Below the pieces are notes generated by a model. The model had not been told where the DNA came from and searched no databases. It worked only from the letters and a program-made list of their open reading frames with translations. From an uncultured Bacteriovoracaceae bacterium (lineage in GTDB: Bacteria; Bdellovibrionota; Bacteriovoracia; Bacteriovoracales; Bacteriovoracaceae): a stretch of DNA of 64,000 nucleotides. Location: NCBI GenBank assembly GCA_950054155.1, contig CATLOT010000019.1, positions 16,293-80,292 of the forward strand, written 5' to 3'. Both the position numbers and the translations under genes were made by a program. Shown one piece after another: positions 22,720-30,060 of the stretch; the stretch's first letter is position 1; the number at the start of each line of letters is the position of its first letter.

Positions 22720-22926
22720 ATGAAAATCCCAAAGAACTGGCTCGCTGCAATGGGGATTGCGATGTCGATCCCATCAACCATACTTGTAATAGCCTGGTTA
22801 AGTATGAAACTTGTTGAGTGGGGTTACCTCTCCAAATTCTGGGGTGTCTTCTTATTTTTAGCTGTCATAATTAATAGTTTTGTCCTATTGGTGTGGAATG
22901 GAATTAATAAAAAGGATAGATCATAA
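22720..22926 (+). CDS. AtpZ/AtpI-type small membrane protein
   Basis: Sixty-eight residues with two predicted membrane helices (about 8-27 and 38-58) and a short basic tail. The pattern AAMGIAMSIPSTILVIAWL and position before an AtpI-like gene and atpB match the small AtpZ (ATPase gene 1) proteins that precede Fo genes in many bacteria. It begins one base after the stop codon of the lipoprotein gene, so it is translationally linked to it. Sequence similarity is too weak to assert more than the family. Confidence 0.6.
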   Translation: MKIPKNWLAAMGIAMSIPSTILVIAWLSMKLVEWGYLSKFWGVFLFLAVIINSFVLLVWNGINKKDRS

Positions 22927-23269
22927 GCTCTTCTGGCCGGTATCACTGATAACGACGCTGATCTTTTGCCTCTTTGGTAGAAATCGAACAGAAATTCTCT
23001 CAATAATCTTCGTCTATCTTGCGACACTTATTGCCCTATTTATGCTTATGGCCATTTTGCACGGCTTAATCATGGACCCGGAAGTGAAAGCAACGGGCAA
23101 GGTAAAAAAATCAAGATTGTTTAGCTATATGTTTCTTCATGTCATTTTTCTCTTTGGGAGCATCGGTATTGGTGTACATTTCATGGGGAATAGGATAATA
23201 ATTGCGGTACTTAACTATGTAGTTCAGATTTTTGTGCTTGGCATTGGCCTTCGCAAGAATCTTAAATAG
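22898..23269 (+). CDS. AtpI-like ATP synthase assembly membrane protein
   Basis: About 123 residues with four predicted membrane helices (starting near residues 10, 29, 69 and 94), the size and topology of ATP synthase protein I. It overlaps the previous gene by 29 bases and lies just before atpB, the usual place of atpI. I placed the start at ATG 22898; an earlier TTG at 22880 is in frame but lies deeper in the upstream gene. AtpI proteins assist c-ring assembly. Assignment is by context and topology, not by a strong motif. Confidence 0.6.
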   Translation: MELIKRIDHKLFWPVSLITTLIFCLFGRNRTEILSIIFVYLATLIALFMLMAILHGLIMDPEVKATGKVKKSRLFSYMFLHVIFLFGSIGIGVHFMGNRIIIAVLNYVVQIFVLGIGLRKNLK

Positions 23270-23299
23270 ACTGGTCTTTACCAGCCTGGGTAAGAGAAT

Positions 23300-24067
23300 A
23301 TGAAAAAAATTTTACTTCCTCTTCTTCTCGCTAGTTCTTTAAGCACGCATGCAGCCTCTGGTTTTACATGGCTCGGCGGGATTGCACACTCACTTCACAT
23401 TCCAAGCCACACTTTAACTTTCATTGTTATCGGGCTTCTTTTGATTGGTGTTGGATTAGTTTACAGATCAAAGATTGCTGGTGTTTCTAATGTTGTTATT
23501 CCTGACAGAGGAATTACTTTTAGAAACTTCGTAGAGCTTTACGGTAATTTTATCTACGGACAGTGTAAGAGCATTATTGGTGAAAAAGAAGGACCAGCTT
23601 ACTTCTCTTTTATCGGTACAACTTTTATCGTTATTTTTATTTCAAACCTTATCGGTCTTGTTCCTGGTTTTCTTCCTCCTACAGAATACCTCTCAACAAC
23701 ACTTGCTCTAGGTGCCTTTGTCTTCATTTATTACAATGTTCAAGGTTGTAAAGAGCAAGGAACATGGAACTATATTAAGCACTTTGCTGGACCTCTTTGG
23801 TACCTCTCATTTTTAATCTTCCCAATTGAGATTATTTCAAACTTTATTCGTCCCCTCTCGCTTGCTCTTCGTTTGAGATCAAACATGATGGGTGACCACA
23901 TTGTATTAACTCAATTTTCTAACCTTGCACCATGGATCGTTCCTATTATTTTTATGATCCTAGGTATCTTGGTTTCTCTTATTCAAGCATATGTTTTTAC
24001 TGTTTTAACTATGGTTTATATCCAAATGGCTGTTGCTCACCACGATCATGATGAGGATCATCACTAA
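23300..24067 (+). CDS. atpB: ATP synthase Fo a subunit with signal-like N-terminus
   Basis: Stationary ion-channel subunit facing the c ring. 255 residues. The N-terminal MKKILLPLLLASSLSTHAAS looks like a cleavable Sec signal. Membrane helices follow, with the conserved arginine segment SLALRLRSNMMGDHIVL that carries the essential stator Arg, and FPIEIISNFIRPLS before it. The C-terminus ends with a His/Asp-rich tail, AHHDHDEDHH. The gene is separated from the b and F1 genes by 20 kb, across the origin. Confidence 0.95.
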   Translation: MKKILLPLLLASSLSTHAASGFTWLGGIAHSLHIPSHTLTFIVIGLLLIGVGLVYRSKIAGVSNVVIPDRGITFRNFVELYGNFIYGQCKSIIGEKEGPAYFSFIGTTFIVIFISNLIGLVPGFLPPTEYLSTTLALGAFVFIYYNVQGCKEQGTWNYIKHFAGPLWYLSFLIFPIEIISNFIRPLSLALRLRSNMMGDHIVLTQFSNLAPWIVPIIFMILGILVSLIQAYVFTVLTMVYIQMAVAHHDHDEDHH

Positions 24068-24111
24068 GATATAAATCTCAACTTTTTAACCTCTATTTTA
24101 GGAGAATGGTT

Positions 24112-24414
24112 ATGTACAAAATTTTAATTGCTCTTATCGCTGTTGCTGTTTCTGGTGCTGCTTTCGCACAAGACGGTGGAATGACAACTCTTATCCCAAT
24201 GAACGAATACACTAAGATTCCTATGTACTTCTTAGCTGTTGCTTTCGCTGCTTTCGCAGGTACACGTGCTCAATCTGCAGCTGCTTCTGTAGCTCTTGAA
24301 GGTATGGCCCGTAACCCAGCTGCTGCTGACAAGCTTTTCGTACCTATGATTCTTGGTCTTGCACTTATGGAATCACTTGTGATCTTTACACTTATCACAA
24401 TCTTCCTAGTATAA
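24112..24414 (+). CDS. atpE: ATP synthase Fo c subunit (rotor ring), possibly Na+-binding type
   Basis: Forms the rotor ring. 100 residues from ATG 24112; GGAG at 24101-24104 gives normal spacing to it, whereas the ATG at 24106 is too close. Residues 1-19 look like a signal peptide ending AAFA|QDGG. Helix 1 has A-x-A-x-T-x-A in place of the usual G-x-G-x-G-x-G, then Gln54. The polar loop reads ARNPAA (Arg67), and helix 2 has the ion-binding Glu87 followed by Ser88. Gln is 13 residues before the loop Arg and Glu 20 after it, the same register as the Na+ c ring of Ilyobacter tartaricus. Confidence 0.93.
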   Translation: MYKILIALIAVAVSGAAFAQDGGMTTLIPMNEYTKIPMYFLAVAFAAFAGTRAQSAAASVALEGMARNPAAADKLFVPMILGLALMESLVIFTLITIFLV

Positions 24415-24444
24415 TTTCTCATTTAAGAAAATATATTAAAGAGA

Positions 24445-24470
24445 GGGCTCCGAAAGGAGCCCTTTTTTTT
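24445..24470 (+). terminator. Intrinsic terminator after atpE
   Basis: GGGCTCC (24445-24451), GAAA loop, GGAGCCC (24456-24462), then eight T. It ends the atpB-atpE transcript, and its T-run overlaps the last two bases of the convergent Cys-rich gene's stop codon. Confidence 0.93.
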
Positions 24471-25671
24471 ATTCAGCTTTAATTTCTACTGAGTGGGATG
24501 TGCTTAAGCCGTTGCGGGGTTGATTAACAATTGCATCCTCAAGGATTACCTTAGCTTCAATCGTTATCTCATGTTTTCGCTTCTTAAGTTCAACGCCGTA
24601 CTTTGATAAATCAATCTTTATTCTAGAGCTTCCATCGTGATGACTTATGTTGAGATCTTCAGCATTTAAGATCTTGTTAAAAAGAACCTTAGCACTACTA
24701 AAGAGACCGTCACGAACGATAGTCGCCTTAATTTCAAGTCTCTTGGGCTGATGAACCTTTCCTAGAGAAAACCACAGTGAATTAGGGCTTAGGCCAACAG
24801 ATGAGATTCCTTTTGTAACAGGACTTATTGTTTTCTTTTGATCGATGAATTTAATTTGAAATTCTACCTGAGAAGAAATATCTCCATCTTGATTATTAAC
24901 TTGCTCAGATTTCTGAACTCGAATAAATGTGGGTAGGTCTGAAGTATCAATTGCCTTTACAGTAACTTGACCATTATCGAGGAGTTGAAAGTTAAGCTTA
25001 GCTGAAGCCTGATCTGTCTTGTCTTGGTAGCGAACAACAACATCTGAGACAACCTCTTTGTCTACTGTGTAGGGAATCTGAACAGGCTGCTGACAAGCAT
25101 AGGTTTCACTTCTGTACTGGGTGACGTTACGACAGACATATTCCTGATAAGGGACCTGGCTACATACATTTCTTCCTGGCTCACGATCACAAACACGTCT
25201 GGGAACACTGTCACACTGACGATCTTGATAAGGAACCTGGCGACAAACTTCACGACCTGGTTTATTTTCACAAATACGACGCGATGGTTCAGTAAAGCAG
25301 CGACCATTTCGGCAAATTCTTTGAGGCTCAGAGTTTCTACAGACACGACGCCCTGGTTGGCGTGAGCACTCCCTGCGATGACGTGTTACTGTTCGACATT
25401 GACGATCGTATTCAGTACGGCAAATGTTTTGCCCTGCTTGCCAACGACATTGCTGTCTGTAGCGCGTTTCATTGCTACATTCCTCAGATGTATAAGGGAC
25501 TTGTCTGGTGCATGTAGAATCGCGATATTCGGTACGATAGAGGGTTACACTCTTAGTTAGGTTAAGAGTGAACTGGTCTTCTTCCTGTCCTCTATATTGA
25601 AGCGAGTCATTACTGGCTCCAAAAAGATTAAAACAGGAAAGAAGAAGAACTGCTAAAAATGATTTTTTCAT
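24469..25671 (-). CDS. Secreted cysteine- and arginine-rich repeat protein, unknown
   Basis: 400 residues, unrecognised. It has an N-terminal signal (MKKSFLAVLLLSCFNLFGAS; a lipobox LLSC is possible but the hydrophobic core is short). Residues about 54-205 carry 16 cysteines in imperfect repeats: PGRRVC, PGREVC, PGRNVC, and CRQVPYQ, CSQVPYQ. The segment is very rich in Arg, Gln and Tyr. The C-terminal half (about 210-400) is a plain beta-rich domain with no known motif. An even Cys count and export suggest disulfides. AGGAGA precedes the ATG. It might be a surface or periplasmic adhesin or binding protein; no function is claimed. Confidence 0.85.
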   Translation of the reverse strand: MKKSFLAVLLLSCFNLFGASNDSLQYRGQEEDQFTLNLTKSVTLYRTEYRDSTCTRQVPYTSEECSNETRYRQQCRWQAGQNICRTEYDRQCRTVTRHRRECSRQPGRRVCRNSEPQRICRNGRCFTEPSRRICENKPGREVCRQVPYQDRQCDSVPRRVCDREPGRNVCSQVPYQEYVCRNVTQYRSETYACQQPVQIPYTVDKEVVSDVVVRYQDKTDQASAKLNFQLLDNGQVTVKAIDTSDLPTFIRVQKSEQVNNQDGDISSQVEFQIKFIDQKKTISPVTKGISSVGLSPNSLWFSLGKVHQPKRLEIKATIVRDGLFSSAKVLFNKILNAEDLNISHHDGSSRIKIDLSKYGVELKKRKHEITIEAKVILEDAIVNQPRNGLSTSHSVEIKAE

Positions 25672-25867
25672 AAACTTCTCTCCTTAATATGAAATGAACT
25701 GATCTTTTATGAGAGAAATAACAAGGAATGCATTGTGCAAAGCGTTTCGTTTTCTTGTAAGTCCTTGGTGAAGCGTAGTTCACAAGTGAAAAGTAAGTTT
25801 ATTTTTTTGATTGGTGTCACTCTGCCTTAGTTTGTAGGGCCCTTGTAGACAGTAAAATGCGCTGGAA

Positions 25868-25894
25868 ACCTTGTCTTTAAGATATAGACAAGGT
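25868..25894 (+). promoter_or_regulatory. Hairpin in the ribD leader
   Basis: A perfect 9-bp stem, ACCTTGTCT (25868-25876) and AGACAAGGT (25886-25894), with a nine-base loop, 34 bases before the ribD start. The gap 25672-25928 otherwise shows no FMN-riboswitch core that I could recognise. The hairpin lacks a downstream T-run, so it is not a terminator as written. Confidence 0.5.
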
Positions 25895-25928
25895 ATGTCA
25901 AAACCCTATCAAAAGAAAGAATTATGCA

Positions 25929-26981
25929 ATGAATAATAATGCCATCAATTATATGAAGCGAGCCCTCCAATTGGCCCAAAAAGGTGAAGCAACTGTTTCA
26001 CCCAACCCACTTGTGGGCGCTGTCATCGTTAAAAATGGAAAAATTATTGGCGAGGGCTACAATATTCGAAAAGGTGAAGGGCATGCAGAGGTAAATGCTG
26101 TAAAAAACGCAAATGAATGTGTAAAGAACTCAACACTCTACTGTACCCTAGAGCCTTGTTGCCATACCAATAAAACGACACCTCCCTGCACAGAACTCAT
26201 TATCGAAAGAGGAATATCTGAGGTCGTTATTGCTGCTCTAGATCCTAACCCAGAGGTAGCAGGTAAAGGTGTTAAGAGACTAGAAGAAGCAGGGGTTAAA
26301 GTAAGTTTTGGTCTGCTTGAAAAAGAAGCCAAAAAACAGAACAAAGTATTCTTTAAGAATATGACCACTTCCCTACCTTATATTCATATAAAGTCAGCGG
26401 TAACGCTTGATGGAAGGATTGCAACAAGTTCTGGGGACTCAAAATGGATTAGCTCGTCTGAAGCACGCGGCGAAGTTCATGAAATGAGAAATAAGTATGA
26501 TGCCGTAATGATCGGAAAGAATACCTTACGTGCAGACAACCCAAGTCTTAATACAAGACAGGGTGAGGAAGTTATCAAAGAAAATATTAAGGTCATTGTA
26601 GGTACTTTAGAAAGTACTGATACTAGATTAAAAATTTTTAGTGATCCTAAAAAAGTTATCAATATTACTAAAGACGATTCCACTGAAATTGAAGGCGTAA
26701 GAAAGATCCAGATCAAGAAGACCTGGAAGGAAACATTCGAGCAATTATATCGAGCGGGTGTCTGCTCGTTATTAGTGGAGGGAGGCTCAGCATTAGTATC
26801 TTCTCTACTTAAAGAAGACGCTTTTGATGAGTTAACTTTTTATGTGAACCCGAAACTTGTAGGAAACGGGCCAAGTGTCTTTGTAGACAATGACACAAAA
26901 ACGATTGCAGATGGGATAGCTTTAAATGGAAAATGGCGCCTGAATAATAGTAATGAAGCAATTTTTGAGGTTATGAAATAA
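25929..26981 (+). CDS. ribD: Bifunctional riboflavin deaminase/reductase
   Basis: Carries out the second and third steps of riboflavin synthesis (deamination then reduction of the pyrimidine precursor). 350 residues. The deaminase domain has the zinc motifs GHAEVNAVKNA and EPCCHTNKTTPPC (about residues 50-85); the reductase domain starts near IKSAVTLDGRIATSSGDSKW and includes LLVEGGSALVSSLL. First gene of the operon; its stop overlaps the ribE start (TAATG). A two-codon ATG-CAA-TGA lies across its start codon. Confidence 0.95.
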   Translation: MNNNAINYMKRALQLAQKGEATVSPNPLVGAVIVKNGKIIGEGYNIRKGEGHAEVNAVKNANECVKNSTLYCTLEPCCHTNKTTPPCTELIIERGISEVVIAALDPNPEVAGKGVKRLEEAGVKVSFGLLEKEAKKQNKVFFKNMTTSLPYIHIKSAVTLDGRIATSSGDSKWISSSEARGEVHEMRNKYDAVMIGKNTLRADNPSLNTRQGEEVIKENIKVIVGTLESTDTRLKIFSDPKKVINITKDDSTEIEGVRKIQIKKTWKETFEQLYRAGVCSLLVEGGSALVSSLLKEDAFDELTFYVNPKLVGNGPSVFVDNDTKTIADGIALNGKWRLNNSNEAIFEVMK

Positions 26982-27637
26982 TGTTTACAGGCTTAGTAAA
27001 AGAAATTGGGCAGGTTTCAAGTATTAATAGAAATACTGAAGGTGTCCTCATTTCTGTAAAAAGCAATAAGCTTATAAAAGATATCGCTATAGATGATAGT
27101 GTATCCATTAATGGAGCCTGTCAGACCGTGGTTTCTTTTAATGAAAGCTCATTTACGGTTCAAGCAGTAGGAACCACTTTGCAAAAAACAAATTTTAAAT
27201 CTTTAAAGGTTGGTTCACCTGTAAACCTTGAGTTAGCGTTAAGATTATCGGATCGTTTAGGCGGACATCTGGTCCAAGGACACGTCAACGGTGTAGGGAA
27301 AATTCTAGGATGGCAAAATTCTGGCAAGAATTATGTTCTACGCTTTGAAGTAGATCCAAGCTTACTCAGGTATATTGTTTCCGAAGGTTCAATAACTTTG
27401 AACGGTGTAAGTCTAACCATTTCTACTCTTAATAAAGAATCATTGTGGGCCGAAGTGTCTATAATACCCCATACTTGGGAAAACACTGTCTTCAATTATG
27501 TGAAAGTTGGAGATCAATTAAATGTTGAAGTTGATGTTTTGGCTAAATATGTAGAAAACCTTCTTCAGCATGGAAATCAGAAAGAAGAAAAGAAAAGTAA
27601 TATCAGTGAGGCTTGGTTAAAGTCTCATGGATTCTAG
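26981..27637 (+). CDS. ribE: Riboflavin synthase alpha chain
   Basis: Dismutates two lumazines into riboflavin. 218 residues with two lumazine-binding repeats, the first starting MFTGLVKEIGQV and the second near HLVQGHVNGVGKI, which match the family's repeated patterns. The final 20 residues are a polar extension. ATG overlaps the ribD stop; ribBA follows after eight bases. Confidence 0.95.
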   Translation: MFTGLVKEIGQVSSINRNTEGVLISVKSNKLIKDIAIDDSVSINGACQTVVSFNESSFTVQAVGTTLQKTNFKSLKVGSPVNLELALRLSDRLGGHLVQGHVNGVGKILGWQNSGKNYVLRFEVDPSLLRYIVSEGSITLNGVSLTISTLNKESLWAEVSIIPHTWENTVFNYVKVGDQLNVEVDVLAKYVENLLQHGNQKEEKKSNISEAWLKSHGF

Positions 27638-27645
27638 GAAATATT

Positions 27646-28872
27646 ATGTTTGATAAAATTGAAGATGCATTAGTTGATTTGAAAGAAGGGAAAATGATCA
27701 TTGTTCTCGACGATGAAGATCGTGAGAATGAAGGTGATCTTGTGATGGTCGCTGAAAAGGTTACCCCGGAAGCAGTGAACTTCATGGCAGTAAAGGGTCG
27801 TGGAATAATTTGTGCACCCATTACTAAAAAGAACGCATCCCGATTAGAACTCAATTTGATGGTCAATCAAAATGACTCTGTCCATGAGACAGCATTTACC
27901 GTTTCCATTGATGCAGCAAATGGTGGCACGGGAATTTCAGCAAAAGATAGGTCTGACACGATTGAACTTCTTACTATGGAAGATACAAAGCCAGTTGATC
28001 TAGTAAGACCAGGACATATCTTTCCTTTGATTGCTAAACCAGGTGGCGTGCTCCAAAGAGCTGGTCACACTGAAGCAGCCGTTGATCTTGCACTACTTGC
28101 CGGATTTAAACCAGTCGGAGTTATTTGCGAAATTATGGACGAAGATGGAACGATGGCAAGAAGAGACCGTCTTTTAGAATTAGCAAAAGAGTGGGACCTA
28201 AAGTGCATCACGATTAAAGATCTTATCGAATACAGAAGAGATCATAAAATTGAAGATGTCGAAGAGGCCGGTCCAAAGATTGAAAAAACTGAAACGATTA
28301 AATTTCCTAATAAGTATGGAGACTTCGATCTTCATCTCTTTGAAACATCACTCACCAAGCAGCCTCACCATATTGCTCTTACAATGGGAGAGATCACAGA
28401 AGAGGAGCCCGTCTTAGTGCGTGTTCATTCAGAGTGTTTTACGGGAGATATTTTTCATTCCATGCGCTGTGATTGTGGAAAACAATTAGAATCAGCAATG
28501 GAAATGATTGCCAAAGAAGGAAAAGGTGTACTCCTTTATTTAAGACAAGAAGGTCGCGGAATTGGTCTGCCTAATAAAATTAAGGCCTACGCTCTCCAAG
28601 ATCAGGGTTATGACACTGTTGAAGCGAATAATAAATTGGGCTTCAAAGATGACTTACGTGAGTATGGTGTTGGCGCTACAATTCTAAAAATGCTTAACGT
28701 TAAGAAATTTAAACTAATGACCAATAATCCACGAAAAATAGTAGGTCTTGAAGGTTTTGATCTCGAGTTAGTGGAAAGAGTTCCATTAGAGTTTGAACCC
28801 AATGATGTTAATTATGAATATTTAAAAACTAAGAAAGACAAATTAGGACATATTTTAAAAGGTATTAAATAA
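27646..28872 (+). CDS. ribBA: Bifunctional DHBP synthase / GTP cyclohydrolase II
   Basis: Makes the two riboflavin precursors: 3,4-dihydroxy-2-butanone 4-phosphate and the GTP-derived pyrimidine. 408 residues from ATG 27646 with AGGAA before it. The N-terminal domain has DDEDRENEGDLVMVAEK and RAGHTEAAVDLA. The C-terminal domain has the zinc-ligand region ECFTGDIFHSMRCDCGKQ and RQEGRGIGLPNKI. Both active sites appear intact. Third gene of the operon. Confidence 0.96.
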   Translation: MFDKIEDALVDLKEGKMIIVLDDEDRENEGDLVMVAEKVTPEAVNFMAVKGRGIICAPITKKNASRLELNLMVNQNDSVHETAFTVSIDAANGGTGISAKDRSDTIELLTMEDTKPVDLVRPGHIFPLIAKPGGVLQRAGHTEAAVDLALLAGFKPVGVICEIMDEDGTMARRDRLLELAKEWDLKCITIKDLIEYRRDHKIEDVEEAGPKIEKTETIKFPNKYGDFDLHLFETSLTKQPHHIALTMGEITEEEPVLVRVHSECFTGDIFHSMRCDCGKQLESAMEMIAKEGKGVLLYLRQEGRGIGLPNKIKAYALQDQGYDTVEANNKLGFKDDLREYGVGATILKMLNVKKFKLMTNNPRKIVGLEGFDLELVERVPLEFEPNDVNYEYLKTKKDKLGHILKGIK

Positions 28873-28884
28873 TTGGAGAAAATT

Positions 28885-29352
28885 ATGACAACTACATTTG
28901 AAGGTCATTTATCAGCCGAAGGCAAGAAGTTTGGAATTGTTGTTGGACGATTCAATGAGTTTATTTCAAGTAAGCTTCTTGGTGGAACATTGGACTGTCT
29001 TAAGAGACATTCAGCAAATCTAGATGATGTTGCAGTTTCTTGGGTTCCAGGTGCTTATGAAATTCCTCTGGTTGCTAAAAAAATGGCACAAACGAAGAAT
29101 TACGATGCCATCATTTGCTTAGGCGCCGTTATTAGAGGAAGTACACCTCACTTTGATTTCGTGTCAGCTGAAGTTGCAAAAGGTGTTTCAAGAGTATCTT
29201 TGGACACTGATATTCCTGTTATCTTTGGTGTAATCACCACTGATAATATTGAACAAGCTATTGAGAGAGCAGGCACTAAAGCAGGAAACAAGGGCTGGGA
29301 TGCTGGTCTTTCAGCGATTGAAATGTCGACTCTTCTTTCAACGATTAAGTAA
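28885..29352 (+). CDS. ribH: 6,7-dimethyl-8-ribityllumazine synthase
   Basis: Condenses the two precursors into lumazine. 155 residues from ATG 28885; the TTGGAG four codons earlier is the ribosome binding site, not the start. Motifs [28 protein letters not shown] and [19 protein letters not shown] are all typical. It ends the rib operon and its 3' end overlaps the convergent methyltransferase by 15 bases. Confidence 0.95.
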   Translation: MTTTFEGHLSAEGKKFGIVVGRFNEFISSKLLGGTLDCLKRHSANLDDVAVSWVPGAYEIPLVAKKMAQTKNYDAIICLGAVIRGSTPHFDFVSAEVAKGVSRVSLDTDIPVIFGVITTDNIEQAIERAGTKAGNKGWDAGLSAIEMSTLLSTIK

Positions 29353-30060
29353 TAAGTTTTTTGAATGAATCCACGATGCGGTGATAGCGCAAGCTTGAGC
29401 CGCATTGAGGTGATGCACATTTTCTGAAATGGGTATTCTCAGTGTAGCATGACAAAGAGGAAAAATTTCTTTGTCGATCCCATGTCCTTCACTACCAATA
29501 ATAAAGCCACATTCATTACTCGGTTCCCAGTCATAGAGATTTATACTGTCGGGCTCGTTAGCCGTCGCGTAGACTTTAAAGGGAGTAGATTTAAGATAAT
29601 CTTTTAAGTCACTGATATGATGAACTTTAAGAAAAATAATATTGCCCATTGATACCCGTATAGCGCGGCGAACGAGCGGACTACAAGATTTCTCGTCAAA
29701 AACTAAGCTCTTAAAACCAAGCCCAGCTATAGTTCTAACGATGCTGCCAACATTTTCGGGACTTGTAACACCATTGAGGATAACGAAGGGGCTTTCTATA
29801 CCCTGTTGATCAAAAACCTTTGGGGATGAAAAGGATGCGATGGCCCCTTTGTGGAACTTTTCACCCTTTATCGCCTTAATCTCTTCTCTCGATAAAATAT
29901 TAACTTTTTCAAATTGATCGATGGGGAGGAGATCTTGAAGATCTTCTCTTATATGGAGCTCAATTGGTTTGAGGTCTGAAAAAGACAGAATTTTATTAAT
30001 AACCTTAATGCTATCGGCAACAATCGTGTCGTCTGTTTTTTTTAGACTATTGAGATCCAT
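29338..30060 (-). CDS. SpoU/TrmH-family RNA 2'-O-methyltransferase
   Basis: 240 residues. The SPOUT knot is clear: [20 protein letters not shown] (motif 1), [10 protein letters not shown] (motif 2) and [17 protein letters not shown] (motif 3). These enzymes methylate ribose 2'-OH in tRNA or rRNA; the target cannot be told from sequence. It is immediately downstream of uvrA with no gap and probably cotranscribed. Confidence 0.88.
   Translation of the reverse strand: MDLNSLKKTDDTIVADSIKVINKILSFSDLKPIELHIREDLQDLLPIDQFEKVNILSREEIKAIKGEKFHKGAIASFSSPKVFDQQGIESPFVILNGVTSPENVGSIVRTIAGLGFKSLVFDEKSCSPLVRRAIRVSMGNIIFLKVHHISDLKDYLKSTPFKVYATANEPDSINLYDWEPSNECGFIIGSEGHGIDKEIFPLCHATLRIPISENVHHLNAAQACAITASWIHSKNLLLNR

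Noticed and set aside
24106..24111. Earlier ATG of atpE at 24106
   Set aside because: It lies one base after GGAG, too close; ATG 24112 has normal spacing.
25672..25928. FMN riboswitch before ribD
   Set aside because: No conserved RFN core segments could be recognised; only a simple hairpin is visible.
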